A DNA stretch of 64,000 nt from Brenneria populi (GCF_036016195.1 NZ_JAYWTM010000007.1:1-64000), one strand, 5' to 3'. Positions 17,259 to 26,380 are shown, counted from the first letter of the stretch. Program-made: numbers and translations. Notes: generated by a model from the sequence alone, not told the origin.

Positions 17259-18143
17259 ATGAATGATTACCTTAAGGATATGGCGCTATTTGTGGAGGTC
17301 GTGAAGGCCAGAGGATTCAGGGGCGCCGCCGCCGCGATCGGCATTCCAAACTCCACGCTGTCCCGACGCATCAGCATGCTCGAAAAGAGCATCGGTCTGC
17401 GGTTGTTGCACCGCACGACGCGGAAAATTGAGCTGACCGAGGCGGGGCAAATTTATTTTGAGCGATGCAAGCGTATCGTCGATGAGGCCCGTTTGGCGCA
17501 CGAACAGCTTGGCGAGCTGCTCGCGCAGCCTGATGGTCTTTTGCGTGTCTCGTTGCCGGTGGATTTTGCCCTTACCTACCTGGCTCCTCTGCTCGTTGAG
17601 TTCGCGGAGTTGTATCCCGGGATCAGTTTCGATTTCGATCTGACGCCGCGTCGGGTTGATTTGGTCAGCGAACCTTTTGATGTGGCGATCCGTATGGGCG
17701 AGTCAGAGAATTCGCAGCTGATTGCACGTCCTCTGGCATCGTTAACGCCCTATCTTTATGCCTCGGCCGGCTATCTGGCGCGCGCGGGTGAACCAGTGGA
17801 ACCTGCGGATCTGGAACGGCATGAGTGCATAAGTATTACAAAAGGGAAGGGGTGGACGCTGCACCGCGGCGGGCAAACGATCGCGGTGCCGGTGAGTAGC
17901 CGCTTCGCACTCAATAATGTCGGTATGATCCGATGCCTGGCAACGCGGGATCTTGGCGTTATTCTGATGCCGGAAGAGATCGTCGCGGATGATGTGGCCA
18001 GCGGAAAGCTGCGGCGCCTGATGCCTGCGTGGCAAGGTACCCCGGTGTCCGTTTACGCGATAACGGAGACCCGCCTGTTGCCGGCAAAAACGCAGCGCTT
18101 TATTGAATTCCTGCGTGACCGTCTGGGGGGGCGCCTGAGGTAG
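17259..18143 (+). CDS. LysR-family transcriptional regulator
   Basis: The protein is 294 aa. It has an N-terminal winged helix-turn-helix (GFRGAAAAIGIPNSTLSRRISMLE split over residues 20-43) and a C-terminal inducer-binding domain of the CrgA/AphB type (DLTPRRVDLVSEPFDVAIRMG). It is divergent from the OYE gene with a 232-bp intergenic region, the standard arrangement for a LysR controlling its neighbour. It is intact, unlike the LysR remnant at 14395. Confidence 0.9.
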   Translation: MNDYLKDMALFVEVVKARGFRGAAAAIGIPNSTLSRRISMLEKSIGLRLLHRTTRKIELTEAGQIYFERCKRIVDEARLAHEQLGELLAQPDGLLRVSLPVDFALTYLAPLLVEFAELYPGISFDFDLTPRRVDLVSEPFDVAIRMGESENSQLIARPLASLTPYLYASAGYLARAGEPVEPADLERHECISITKGKGWTLHRGGQTIAVPVSSRFALNNVGMIRCLATRDLGVILMPEEIVADDVASGKLRRLMPAWQGTPVSVYAITETRLLPAKTQRFIEFLRDRLGGRLR

Positions 18144-18237
18144 GCGCGACGCCGCGCCATGATTAACTCGGGAAATACGCCGCCAGGCGAACGGGCGCCG
18201 GCGGCGGAAGGGCGCGTCAATAGCGCGGACGGACGTT

Positions 18238-19266
18238 TCAGTTCCCGGCCCCCGCCTGGGGGGCGGCGTTAGCGGGAGCCGTCACAGCGATCGTCGGGCG
18301 CGCCGACATGCCCACGCGGAGTCGCCGGGCGTCTTTCTGGCCCGGCGCCAAAGCGATGCGTACCGGCAGACGTTGTACGATTTTGGTGAAGTTGCCGGTG
18401 GCGTTATGGGGCGGCACCGTCGAAAAACTTATGCCGCTGGCCGGGCCGAGGCTTTCGACCCGGCCTCTCAACCGGATGTCTGGCAACGCATCGACCGTGA
18501 TTTCCACCGGCTGGCCGACCCGTACATGCGCAATCTGGGTCTCGCGAAAATGGGCTTCCACGTAGACTGCGTCCAGCGGCACCAGCGTCAGCAGCGGCTC
18601 GCCGATATGAACGTAGCCGCCCACCCGGGCGGCCCGTTGAGCGACCACGCCGCCGACCGGCGCGGCGATATGGGCGTAAGACAGTTTCAGTTCGGCATCG
18701 GCGAGCGCGGCGCGGGTTCTCTCCAGTTCAGCCTGCAGGATGGCGACCTGCTGTTCGGCGGCGCGCAGTCCCGCCTGGTCGCGCTCAAGCGCCGCATGCT
18801 GAATGCCCCATTGCGCTTCGGCCTGTTGTTTGGCCTGAAGCGTGCCGGAGCCGTCGCGCGCAAGGTTGGTGAAACGGCTCCGATTGGCGTCGGCCAGCTT
18901 CAGATTGGCCACTGATGCGTTCACCGCAGCGCGCGCCTGGGCGATGGCGCTTTGCTGCCGATCCCGTTGGGCCTGCAGGCTTGCGACCGTGGCGCGAGCG
19001 GCGTCGACGGCGATACGCAGATCGCGATCGTCGAGGTTTACCAGCGGATCCCCTGCGCGCACGGGCTGGTTCTCCTCAACGGCCAGCTGACTGATAACCC
19101 CCGCCACCTGCGGCGCCACCACGGTGAAATCGGCCTGAACATAGGCGTCGTCGGTACTCTGTCGCGAGGCGCCGGCTTCCGGGCGATTAAGGATGAAGAA
19201 CGCCCCGGCGAGCGCGGCGAGAACAATGACGCCTGCAGAAATACGAAAAGTCAGATTCTTTGCCAT
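18238..19266 (-). CDS. EmrA/HlyD-type membrane fusion protein
   Basis: This periplasmic adaptor of a tripartite drug pump is 342 aa. It has one N-terminal membrane anchor (about residues 8-27), the EmrA-like STDDAYVQADFTVVAPQVAG start of the lipoyl domain, a long alpha-hairpin coiled coil (about 80-200) and a beta-barrel region (VYVEAHFRETQIAHVRVGQ). It is the last gene of a three-gene minus-strand operon. Confidence 0.92.
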   Translation of the reverse strand: MAKNLTFRISAGVIVLAALAGAFFILNRPEAGASRQSTDDAYVQADFTVVAPQVAGVISQLAVEENQPVRAGDPLVNLDDRDLRIAVDAARATVASLQAQRDRQQSAIAQARAAVNASVANLKLADANRSRFTNLARDGSGTLQAKQQAEAQWGIQHAALERDQAGLRAAEQQVAILQAELERTRAALADAELKLSYAHIAAPVGGVVAQRAARVGGYVHIGEPLLTLVPLDAVYVEAHFRETQIAHVRVGQPVEITVDALPDIRLRGRVESLGPASGISFSTVPPHNATGNFTKIVQRLPVRIALAPGQKDARRLRVGMSARPTIAVTAPANAAPQAGAGN

Positions 19267-19292
19267 GAATACCCGTCTCAGTAATAAAAAAA

Positions 19293-20846
19293 TCAGATTG
19301 CGTTACGATCCGCCGCCGGCGTGGCCGGCGGGCCAGTGACGACCGGAGCCGGAACATAATTCAACTTCAGCACCACGGGGATGAGCAGCAGCGCCAGCGC
19401 CCCGAACACGCGGTAGACATCTGCGGTTGCGAGCACGCCCGCCTGGCGGGAGACGTCTCCGGCCAGCGATGCCCAGCCCGGGTTGTCAGGCGGCAACCGG
19501 GCCGTCAGATGACCGGCCTGATCGAGCAGCATATCGCTGTGGAACCGGCTGCGCACCGCCGTGATCTGGCCGATAATGGCCCCGCCGCATACCGCGCTGA
19601 CGGCCCGGAAAATATTGACAATGCCGGACACGTAAGGACCTTCCGTCGGCTGAACCACGCTGGTGGCCAGAAACAGCAGAGGAATAATCGTCATCGGCAG
19701 GCCGAAGATGTAGAGGATTTCAGCCCCGGTAAACTCAGACGCCATCCATTCGCCGGTAATGCCGCTGCCCAGCCAGCAGGCTGACGCCAGCAGGGCGAGA
19801 CCCAGTGCGAAGATATGGCGGGCATCGACCCGGCGCTGGTAAAGCAGCAGCGAGACGCAGGAGCCGAGGGCCAGTTGAGGCACGCCCACGAACAGGCCGA
19901 TGGCCGCGCTCTGTTCCAGACGAAAGCCCTGCAACTGCGCCAGGATGTTGGTCGGCAGGGTGACGGCGGTGGCGGAGATGACCAGCAAAAACGTAAAGAT
20001 CGTGAAGCCGAGTCCCAGGTTGCGCCGCCCCAGAATCTGCAGCTTAACGAACGGCGCCGGGTGCAGCCATTCGCTCGCCAGGAACAGGAGTGTCAGCACC
20101 ACCCCGACCAGCAGCTCGGCTACGATCGTCGGGGAGTTGAACCAGTCGAGGCGCACGCCCTGGTCCACGCCTACGACCAGCAGCGCCAGACCGGGGATCC
20201 CCAACGCCATGCCAAACCAGTCGGCCTCCTTCAGGCGCGGCAACGCCGCGGGCATCTTCGGCACTCCCCAGGCGACCAGTGCGCCTGCCAGCAGTCCGAT
20301 GGGGATCGCATGCCAGTAAACCCATCGCCAGTCGGCCAGCGTGTCCATACAGAATGTTGCCAGCCAGAGGGCTACGTTGGGGGAGAAGGTGGACGTCAGC
20401 GCATACAGCGCCAGCCCGTGCAGCCGAATCGACAAGGGCAGAAAACGGAGCGCGGCCATCATCAGGCATGGGATTAAGGCTCCGGAAAACATCCCCTGTA
20501 AGGCGCGCAGCGCCAGCAGCAGATCGAGATTACGCGCGAACGGCATGATGAGCGACATCAACAGCGCCGCCGCCAGCATCGACAGGTGAAAGCGGCGCAG
20601 CGAAAAGGTGATGGCGAACCAGGTGGCGAAGGGCATCGCCGCCAGTTCGCCCGCCGCGTAGGCGGTGCTGAGCCAGGAGGCGTCGTCGTGGGAGAAGCCC
20701 AGCGCGCCCTGGATATCGGCGAGCGCCAGTCCGGGCACGCGGTTGTTAAGACCGGAAACCATCGCCGCCAGCATAATGCCAAGCAACCCCATGGCCAGCC
20801 GGAAGCCGAATACCGGGGCGGCCGACGCCGCGCGTTCCGCGCTCAT
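19293..20846 (-). CDS. DHA2 family (EmrB-type) MFS drug exporter
   Basis: This proton-driven exporter has 517 aa with about 14 hydrophobic segments, starting near FGFRLAMGLLGIML. Family marks are the motif-A-like stretch after TM2 (SWLSTAYAAGELAAM) and WRWVYWHAIPIGLLAG near TM6. It overlaps the end of the outer-membrane gene by 4 bp (ATGA), so the two are coupled. The drug substrate cannot be read from the sequence. Confidence 0.92.
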   Translation of the reverse strand: MSAERAASAAPVFGFRLAMGLLGIMLAAMVSGLNNRVPGLALADIQGALGFSHDDASWLSTAYAAGELAAMPFATWFAITFSLRRFHLSMLAAALLMSLIMPFARNLDLLLALRALQGMFSGALIPCLMMAALRFLPLSIRLHGLALYALTSTFSPNVALWLATFCMDTLADWRWVYWHAIPIGLLAGALVAWGVPKMPAALPRLKEADWFGMALGIPGLALLVVGVDQGVRLDWFNSPTIVAELLVGVVLTLLFLASEWLHPAPFVKLQILGRRNLGLGFTIFTFLLVISATAVTLPTNILAQLQGFRLEQSAAIGLFVGVPQLALGSCVSLLLYQRRVDARHIFALGLALLASACWLGSGITGEWMASEFTGAEILYIFGLPMTIIPLLFLATSVVQPTEGPYVSGIVNIFRAVSAVCGGAIIGQITAVRSRFHSDMLLDQAGHLTARLPPDNPGWASLAGDVSRQAGVLATADVYRVFGALALLLIPVVLKLNYVPAPVVTGPPATPAADRNAI

Positions 20847-22318
20847 GATGCCGTCCCCGCCGTGGCGGCGGCGCGTAGCGCGGGCGACCAGCCGCCGCCC
20901 AGGGCGCGGTAGAGTGAGACCACCGAGAGTGCGGCGGCGGTGATGCAGTCGGTCAGCTCGGACTGGCTGGCGAGCAGCGTACGCCGCGCCACCAGAACCG
21001 AGGTGAAATCGGCCGTGCCCTGCTGGTAGCCGCGATTCGCCACCTCCAGCGCGGTCCTGTTCTGGTCTACGGCCAACTGCAATTGCTGGCGCCGTTTAAG
21101 CTCGGCGGCGTAGGCGTTCAGGGCATCATCCACTTCATGCCAGGCACGCAGCACGGTCTGCTGGTAGGCGATCCCGGCCAGGCGGTGCCGGGCTTCGCTC
21201 AGTTCAAGATTGCTCCTGAGGCGGCCGCCCTGAAAGATGGGGAGATACAGCGTCGGGCCGACGGAAAAGTCGCGGGATCTCCAACTCCCCAGATCGGAAA
21301 ACTCGAACGCCTGAACGCCGATATTCCCGGTCAGGCTGATGCGCGGGTAGAAATCGGCCTCGGCGGCGCCGATGTCGGCGACGGCGGCGCGCAGGCGCGC
21401 ATCCGCCTGCAGAATATCCGGACGGTGGCGCGCCAGTTCTGAAGGAACGCCCACGGGCAACCGGGCGGGCATGGGGGGCATCGCAGCGTTGCCCAGCGTG
21501 GTATTGAGTTCACGCGGCGGTTTGCCCAACAACAGCGCCAGGGCGTTCATCAGGGCGTCGCGCTGCTGGCCAAGCTGAGCCAGCCGCGCCTCAATACCCG
21601 CTACGTCGGCACGGGCGGCCGCGGCATCATAACGGGTCGCTACCCCGTTGCGCCGACGGCTCTCGGTGAGGCGCGCCAGATTCAGGGCGATCTGACGGTT
21701 ATCGTCGACGATCCGGATTTGCGCCTGCGTTCCCCGTAGTAACAGATAGGTACGGGCGACATCACCTGCGACGGAAACCCTCACTCCCTCCATACCATAA
21801 GCGGTAGCCCATAGTCGCGCGCTGGCCGCTTCGCTTTGGTGGCGCAGGTGACCCCAGAGATCCAGCTCCCATCCGGCCTGAAGTCCCAGCGTCCAGGTGC
21901 TGGAAGGCTCTGTCGGGGCGCCGAGCAGCGCGTTGGGCGAGTGTTCGCTGATGGCTGAACGCGCGTATCCGATGTCGGCAGAGAGTCGCGGCCGACGCGC
22001 GGCGTCGGCCAGCCCTAATTGAGCGCGGCTTTCATCAATGCGCGCCACGGCCGCCAGCAGATCCAAGTTGGCCGAGGAAGCCGCCCTTTCCAGTTCAGTC
22101 AGTGTGCTATCGCCGAACAGCGTCCACCATTCTGACGGAAACGCGCGGTCTGTTAGACCCGGCTGGGTTTTGACCGCATAGGCCCGCGCCCGGGTTGCTG
22201 CTTCAAGGGAGGGCAGCCGCGGATTTTTCCGGTCAGGGGATGTGACGCATCCACCGATCGACAACGCCAGCAACGTAACCGCGGCTGGCAGAGTCAAAGA
22301 ACGAATAACTCGATTCAT
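20843..22318 (-). CDS. NodT-type outer-membrane efflux lipoprotein
   Basis: This outer-membrane channel of the pump has 491 aa, with lipobox SIGGC (Cys 24). The family signatures are GWELDLWGHLRHQSEAA and RHRPDILQADARLRAAVADIGAAEADFYP. AAGGAAG precedes the start. It is the first gene of the operon (outer-membrane protein, exporter, adaptor). The promoter region holds a perfect palindrome at 22373-22388. Confidence 0.93.
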   Translation of the reverse strand: MNRVIRSLTLPAAVTLLALSIGGCVTSPDRKNPRLPSLEAATRARAYAVKTQPGLTDRAFPSEWWTLFGDSTLTELERAASSANLDLLAAVARIDESRAQLGLADAARRPRLSADIGYARSAISEHSPNALLGAPTEPSSTWTLGLQAGWELDLWGHLRHQSEAASARLWATAYGMEGVRVSVAGDVARTYLLLRGTQAQIRIVDDNRQIALNLARLTESRRRNGVATRYDAAAARADVAGIEARLAQLGQQRDALMNALALLLGKPPRELNTTLGNAAMPPMPARLPVGVPSELARHRPDILQADARLRAAVADIGAAEADFYPRISLTGNIGVQAFEFSDLGSWRSRDFSVGPTLYLPIFQGGRLRSNLELSEARHRLAGIAYQQTVLRAWHEVDDALNAYAAELKRRQQLQLAVDQNRTALEVANRGYQQGTADFTSVLVARRTLLASQSELTDCITAAALSVVSLYRALGGGWSPALRAAATAGTAS

Positions 22319-22372
22319 AGACTTCCTTTGGCAGGAGGTATCAGGTGTATATCTACCTGGATTTACATTTTT

Positions 22373-22388
22373 AGTACCGATCGGTACT
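22373..22388. promoter_or_regulatory. Perfect 16-bp palindrome, probable TetR operator
   Basis: AGTACCGATCGGTACT is a perfect dyad, 55 bp before the pump operon and about 134 bp before the divergent TetR gene. A second inverted repeat, ACTGT-CTGGT-ACAGT, lies at 22477-22491, nearer the TetR start. The ACCGATCGGT core resembles the operator upstream of the second TetR (ACCGTTCGGT, 24048-24057). Confidence 0.7.
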
Positions 22389-22521
22389 TTATGGGTGTCA
22401 GGCCGGAATTGTCAAATTTAATCGTATTTTTCGGCACTTTTTGGAAAGTGTGATGCGATGAATTGTCGCAAAAAGAACTGTCTGGTACAGTCGGGGGAAA
22501 TTTCTATACCGAGAGTTTTTT

Positions 22522-23151
22522 ATGCCTGATATCAGTTCAGTCGATAACAAAAAGGCGCTTCAGGTACTGGATGCCGCCACTTCCGTCTTTCTCACCCACG
22601 GTTTCAGCGCGGCCACAACCGATATGATCCAGCGTAAGGCGCGCGTATCGAAATCAACGATGTATGCCTGTTTTTCTAACAAAGAAGCCATGTTCGCCGC
22701 CGTTGTTGAAAGGGAATGCTCGGCAATGGCCTCAACAATCAAAGCTATCGATACCGCTCCCGGAAATATTGCCGGGATGCTGACTGAAATAGGGATGTCC
22801 TATCTTAATATCGTATTATCTCCCTCCGGTCTGGCGTTGTATCGAGTCGCAGTTGCGGAGGCTCCGCGCTTTGCCGAGTTGGGACGCCTGTTTTATCAGG
22901 CGGGTCCCAAGATCGTCACCGGACTGGTCATTGATCGGCTGAATGAAGCGTTAAAGTCCGGCGAAATTGATGTGCAGAGTACCGGCGTTGAAGGCGCGGC
23001 GGCCTTATTTATTAGTATGGTGAGGGGGGAAGGGCAATTGGAGGCGTTAACCCACCCTGAATCACGGCCTTCGGTCGCGCAGTTGGAACAGTGGGTTGAC
23101 CGCGCTGTGAAGGTCTTTCTTGCGGCATTTGCCCCGGGAAAAAATCAATGA
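22522..23151 (+). CDS. TetR/AcrR-family regulator of the adjacent pump
   Basis: The protein is 209 aa. The N-terminal TetR helix-turn-helix (FLTHGFSAATTDMIQ, then VSKSTMYACFSNKEAMF) is followed by an AefR-like ligand domain (PSGLALYRVAVAEAPRFAEL). GAGAG lies 6 bp before the ATG. It is divergent from the efflux operon and so a probable local repressor. It is clearly paralogous to the TetR at 23325-24002: the recognition regions and the VVxAEAPRF segment are nearly the same. Confidence 0.9.
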   Translation: MPDISSVDNKKALQVLDAATSVFLTHGFSAATTDMIQRKARVSKSTMYACFSNKEAMFAAVVERECSAMASTIKAIDTAPGNIAGMLTEIGMSYLNIVLSPSGLALYRVAVAEAPRFAELGRLFYQAGPKIVTGLVIDRLNEALKSGEIDVQSTGVEGAAALFISMVRGEGQLEALTHPESRPSVAQLEQWVDRAVKVFLAAFAPGKNQ

Positions 23152-23178
23152 CGCCGCGGCAATATTAGACGCCGCTAT

Positions 23179-23296
23179 TTTACCCGCCATACTTCAAGTC
23201 GCATGTGCGTCGGTTTTATTACTCGCCCCGTTGGGCACAGCGCAAGCGCTGCGCCATAACGCGTCGGCGTTTCTGTCCTGAAACTCTAGGGTATGA
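23179..23296 (-). repeat. ERIC-like intergenic repeat
   Basis: The left end TTTACCCGCCATACTTCAAG and the right end near CTAGGGTATGA resemble the termini of ERIC elements, with GC-rich inverted sequence in the middle. It lies between the two convergent TetR genes. Related elements lie at 29847-29978, 40994-41063 and 60961-61046. Confidence 0.6.
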
Positions 23297-23324
23297 GAAT
23301 GCTACGCAACTTTTGCTGGTTATG

Positions 23325-24002
23325 TTATGAGACGTTTGTGCGCACCCAGCCATTGATAAATTTATCAACCATTGCCGAGACCCATATTTTACGTTGCTTA
23401 GGTGAAAAAATGGCATCAGGGTGAGTCAGGGAATAAAGCTGAGGCTCGCTTCTAACCAGATGCATGAATAGATTCGCGGCGGCATCTGGAGTCACGCCAA
23501 TCAATTCTATATCTCCTGAAGCGATCGTATCTTGCAGCTTCTCCGATACGATTTGATCAACCGTCGCCGGGCCTGCCTGATAAAAGCGGGATGCCAACTC
23601 GGGAAATCGAGGCGCTTCTGCGATAACAACCCTAAATAGCGATAACCCTGATTCTGCCAGAATAATATCAAGATAGGCGTTGGCAATGGCCATCAATCCT
23701 TCCCGTAATCCGAGTCGTTGGAATTGAATACTGCGAATCCGCCGGGCAAAGAGCGCACACTCCGTTTCAACGACTGCGATGAACAGCGATTCTTTATTTT
23801 TGTAATATGTGTATACCGTTGATTTTGATACATTGGCTTCAGACTGAATCATATCAGTAGTCGCTGCGCTGAAGCCGTGGGTTAGGAATATCTTGCTGGC
23901 TGCTTTAAGAACGGTCAGCGCCTTGGGGCTCAGTGGACGGGTATTGTTTAACGAATCCGTTGCGCCATAAGTATGCAAATTTTGCATAGTAGAAGATCTC
24001 AT
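23325..24002 (-). CDS. Second TetR/AcrR-family regulator
   Basis: The protein is 225 aa. The helix-turn-helix (FLTHGFSAATTDMIQ, VSKSTVYTYYKNKESLF) and AefR-like ligand domain (LSLFRVVIAEAPRFPEL) are close to those of the TetR at 22522. AAGGA sits 5 bp before the ATG at 24002. Its promoter (TTGAAT, 17-bp spacer, TATGAT on the minus strand) encloses the inverted repeat AACCG-TT-CGGTT, so autorepression is likely. Related sites precede the DUF1471 gene and the MarA-like gene. Confidence 0.9.
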   Translation of the reverse strand: MRSSTMQNLHTYGATDSLNNTRPLSPKALTVLKAASKIFLTHGFSAATTDMIQSEANVSKSTVYTYYKNKESLFIAVVETECALFARRIRSIQFQRLGLREGLMAIANAYLDIILAESGLSLFRVVIAEAPRFPELASRFYQAGPATVDQIVSEKLQDTIASGDIELIGVTPDAAANLFMHLVRSEPQLYSLTHPDAIFSPKQRKIWVSAMVDKFINGWVRTNVS

Positions 24003-24018
24003 TTCAATCCTTATCCAG

Positions 24019-24066
24019 TTGACAAGGTTATATTCCGATCATAATGAACCGTTCGGTTTGATTCAA
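24019..24066. promoter_or_regulatory. Bidirectional promoter with TetR operator (site A)
   Basis: On the minus strand, TTGAAT (24066-24061), a 17-bp spacer and TATGAT (24043-24038) make a strong promoter for the TetR gene. AACCG-TT-CGGTT (24047-24058) lies in the spacer. On the plus strand, TTGACAAGG at 24019 begins a block that aligns with promoter B at 24546 (TTGACA, then the ACCGTT motif at a similar distance), so a second, rightward promoter is likely. Confidence 0.7.
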
Positions 24067-24545
24067 GCGACATTAGACCATGTTGATATGGTAAACATAA
24101 ATATGAGCTTACAGAAAAAATCCGGTAAGCGGCGATAATGAATGTCTCTTAGAGACGCTGCACGTACATATATGGACGCCCCTATAAATCGCAATGTTTG
24201 GCGCGGACGCTTTACTCTTCTATTCCATTATCGCCATTCGATAAGGGGCGATAAGTCGGTCAACGGTCTGATAAATACCCGCGGGAGGATTATTATAAAA
24301 TAACAGATAATGGATAATCGTCAGTAAGTGATTTTATTTTTATAACGATGGCTACCGTGATTGTGGCGGTTTTTTTATTTTTCGACGCCAGTTAGCGGCG
24401 TCGCGTCTATATTTTAGCACGAATTGATATAAAAGCTCGAAAGGTTAAAATAACACATTTCGACAAAGATACCTTTGCCATAAATAATTAATGTGATTTT
24501 TACGATATAAATGCGTCCTTCATCAACTTTTTTATCTTTATAGGA
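24067..24545. other. Gene-free stretch; possible short transcript ending near 24380
   Basis: No convincing coding sequence is present; the longest ATG reading frames are about a dozen codons. A weak hairpin (ACCG 24354-24357, CGGT 24367-24370) runs into T7-A-T5, and a second inverted repeat, CGACGCC / GGCGTCG, follows at 24382-24402. Together with the rightward promoter at 24019 this could define an untranslated RNA of about 320 nt, or be the remains of a lost gene. Confidence 0.35.
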
Positions 24546-24590
24546 TTGACAAGGCTATTCCTTGGATCGTACTGTACCGTTTAGTTCGAT
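24546..24590 (+). promoter_or_regulatory. Promoter and TetR-type operator (site B) of the DUF1471 gene
   Basis: TTGACA (24546-24551) is followed 18 bp later by TACTGT. The 22-bp segment 24569-24590, containing GTACCGTTTAGTTCGAT, is repeated with a single mismatch in inverse orientation at 27009-27030 before the MarA-like gene. It partly matches site A at the second TetR. Confidence 0.75.
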
Positions 24591-24624
24591 TTTTCGCGTT
24601 AAGTCAAACATGAGGAGGTGTTGT

Positions 24625-24831
24625 ATGCGGTTAATAAAGATCTGTGCGGCCATTGTAATGTTACTTTCCAGTAATGTTTATGCTAAGTCGGTATCGGCTA
24701 CGGGGGCGACGCTTGATGAAGCTGAATCAGAAATTGCTCTCTTGGCAGAAAAGGAGGGGGCGAATTCATATAAAATCATTCATGTGAGGGGTGATGACTA
24801 TATTTATATAGTCGCCAGGCTAAATAAATAA
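24625..24831 (+). CDS. Small periplasmic DUF1471 (YhcN/BhsA-type) protein
   Basis: The protein is 68 aa. It has a signal peptide (KICAAIVMLLSSNVYAKS, cleavage near Ala 19) and one DUF1471 domain with the typical GATLDEAESEIALLAEKEGA core and SYKIIHV. Family members (BhsA, McbA, YhcN) are stress-induced periplasmic proteins affecting envelope permeability and biofilm. GAGGAGG precedes the ATG at 24625. An in-frame ATG at 24562 is rejected because it would translate the operator. No other gene lies before fabV, which is convergent. Confidence 0.8.
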   Translation: MRLIKICAAIVMLLSSNVYAKSVSATGATLDEAESEIALLAEKEGANSYKIIHVRGDDYIYIVARLNK

Positions 24832-24906
24832 CAATGGGTGTTGGTGAATGATGGGACTGGGTTTTCCCAATCCCATTAATAAATTAAATTAACCGCGATC
24901 AAATTA

Positions 24907-26103
24907 TTACATCTGTATCAGATTTTTGATTTTAATATTCGGGTTAACATCGGCTTCATAATCCACATTATCCAGCCCGAATCCAAACAGCTGCATAAAT
25001 TCGCTTTTGTATCCCGCGAAATCGGTAATTTGATTAAGATTTTCGTTTGTCACCGTCGGCCACAATCTGACAACCGCATCCTGCGTTTTCGCATCTAACT
25101 CTTTGTAATCCGCGCGCAAGCGTCCTTCACCGTCAAGAATAGGATGCGTTCCATACAGGCTATCTTTGAAGAGGCCGTAAACCTGCTCGATGCAACCTTC
25201 GTGTGTTCCCTTTTCTTTCATCACCTTAAATAGCAGCGAAAGATATAATGGCATCATCGGAATAGCGGAGCTAGCCTGGGTAACCACCGCTTTCAGTACG
25301 GAAACCCGGGCGTCGCCGCCGTTTGCAGACAGCTGGTCGCGCAGAGTCAGAACGCGTTTATCCAGATCTTTTTTCGCCTCGCCGATGGAGCCGTTCCAAT
25401 ATATATCATGGGTGATCTTCTCGCCCAGGTAGGTAAAGGCCGTTGTTTTGGCGCCGTTTGCCAGTACGCCGGCCTTGCTTAGGGCATCAATCCACATCTG
25501 CCAGTCTTCGCCCCCCATTACCGCCACAGTGCCGTCGATCTCTTCTTGCGACGCCGGTTCCAGGGTGTATTCATTAATAGTCTCTTTATCCGTGTTTAAT
25601 CCGCGAATGTTTATCGGCTTGCCCACGGGTTTCAGGGTTGAACTGAATACTTCGCCTGTTTGGGGATGCGTTCGGCGCGGAGCCGCCAGGCTATAAACGA
25701 CAAGGTCAATCTGACCAAAATCCTGTTTTATTATCTCAATGGTCTTTTGTTTTACTTCGTTGGAATAAGCGTCTCCGTTAATGCTTTTTGCATATAAACC
25801 TTTCGCTTCGGCAAACTCTTCAAAAGCGGCCGTGTTGTACCAACCTGCCGTTGCCGGTTTAGCCTCATCGCCTTCACGCTCATAAAATACGCCTAAGGTG
25901 GCGGCATCGCAGCCGAAAGCCGCGGAAATACGCGCGGCGAGGCCATAACCGGTGGATGCGCCAATCACCAGCACTTTTTTCGGGCCATTGGGAATTTTTC
26001 CGTGATGAGTGACGTAATTAATTTGTTTTTCGACATTCGCCTTGCAACCTGCCGGGTGGGAAGTAACACAGATAAAGCCACGGATGCGTGGTTTGATAAT
26101 CAT
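24907..26103 (-). CDS. fabV: FabV-type enoyl-ACP reductase (NADH)
   Basis: FabV performs the last step of the fatty acid elongation cycle, reducing trans-2-enoyl-ACP (or CoA) with NADH. The protein is 398 aa, the normal FabV length. N-terminal MIIKPRIRGFICVTSHP, cofactor motif VLVIGASTGYGLAARI, and the catalytic pair Tyr-X8-Lys in YWNGSIGEAK are all present. FabV is naturally insensitive to triclosan, unlike FabI. GAGG lies 6 bp before the ATG. It sits among drug-efflux and stress-regulator genes. Confidence 0.95.
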   Translation of the reverse strand: MIIKPRIRGFICVTSHPAGCKANVEKQINYVTHHGKIPNGPKKVLVIGASTGYGLAARISAAFGCDAATLGVFYEREGDEAKPATAGWYNTAAFEEFAEAKGLYAKSINGDAYSNEVKQKTIEIIKQDFGQIDLVVYSLAAPRRTHPQTGEVFSSTLKPVGKPINIRGLNTDKETINEYTLEPASQEEIDGTVAVMGGEDWQMWIDALSKAGVLANGAKTTAFTYLGEKITHDIYWNGSIGEAKKDLDKRVLTLRDQLSANGGDARVSVLKAVVTQASSAIPMMPLYLSLLFKVMKEKGTHEGCIEQVYGLFKDSLYGTHPILDGEGRLRADYKELDAKTQDAVVRLWPTVTNENLNQITDFAGYKSEFMQLFGFGLDNVDYEADVNPNIKIKNLIQM

Positions 26104-26137
26104 GCCAACCTCAATAAAAATGTTTGGGTAAATTTGT

Positions 26138-26166
26138 AGAATACCTGTTTGTCACAGTTCAGGCAA
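26138..26166 (-). promoter_or_regulatory. Probable fabV promoter
   Basis: On the minus strand TTGCCT (26166-26161), exactly 17 bp, then TATTCT (26143-26138), about 35 bp before the fabV ATG. Confidence 0.6.
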
Positions 26167-26279
26167 AAACTGTTTATTATCTGGTATGGCGAAAAGGCGA
26201 GGCTCTGTGGTTCAGTACCGCATTGATTTGGCGCTAAGGCGATAGGGGCGGATAACACAAACCAAACCCGCGAGTAGGA

Positions 26280-26380
26280 ATGATAATTATCAGCACTGAT
26301 AATTGATCCCTGGGCCACGCTATCGTCATTTTCGATACCCAGACGATTATATCGTCAAACCGGTTGATGATATAATCGAC
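26280..26380. promoter_or_regulatory. Clustered palindromes upstream of fabV
   Basis: TGATAATTATCA (26280-26291) is a perfect 12-bp palindrome, with a partial echo CTGATAATTGATC just after. Further on, GATTATATCGTCAA (26345-26358) and TTGATGATATAATC (26364-26377) form a 13/14 inverted repeat around ACCGG. Each arm with its flank is itself dyad-like (GACGAT-TAT-ATCGTC at 26342-26356). The rest of the 26104-26584 gap holds only the fabV promoter. The protein that binds here is unknown. Confidence 0.5.

Noticed and set aside
24562..24624. Longer start for the DUF1471 protein
   Set aside because: It would translate the operator itself. A strong GAGGAGG site and signal peptide support the ATG at 24625.
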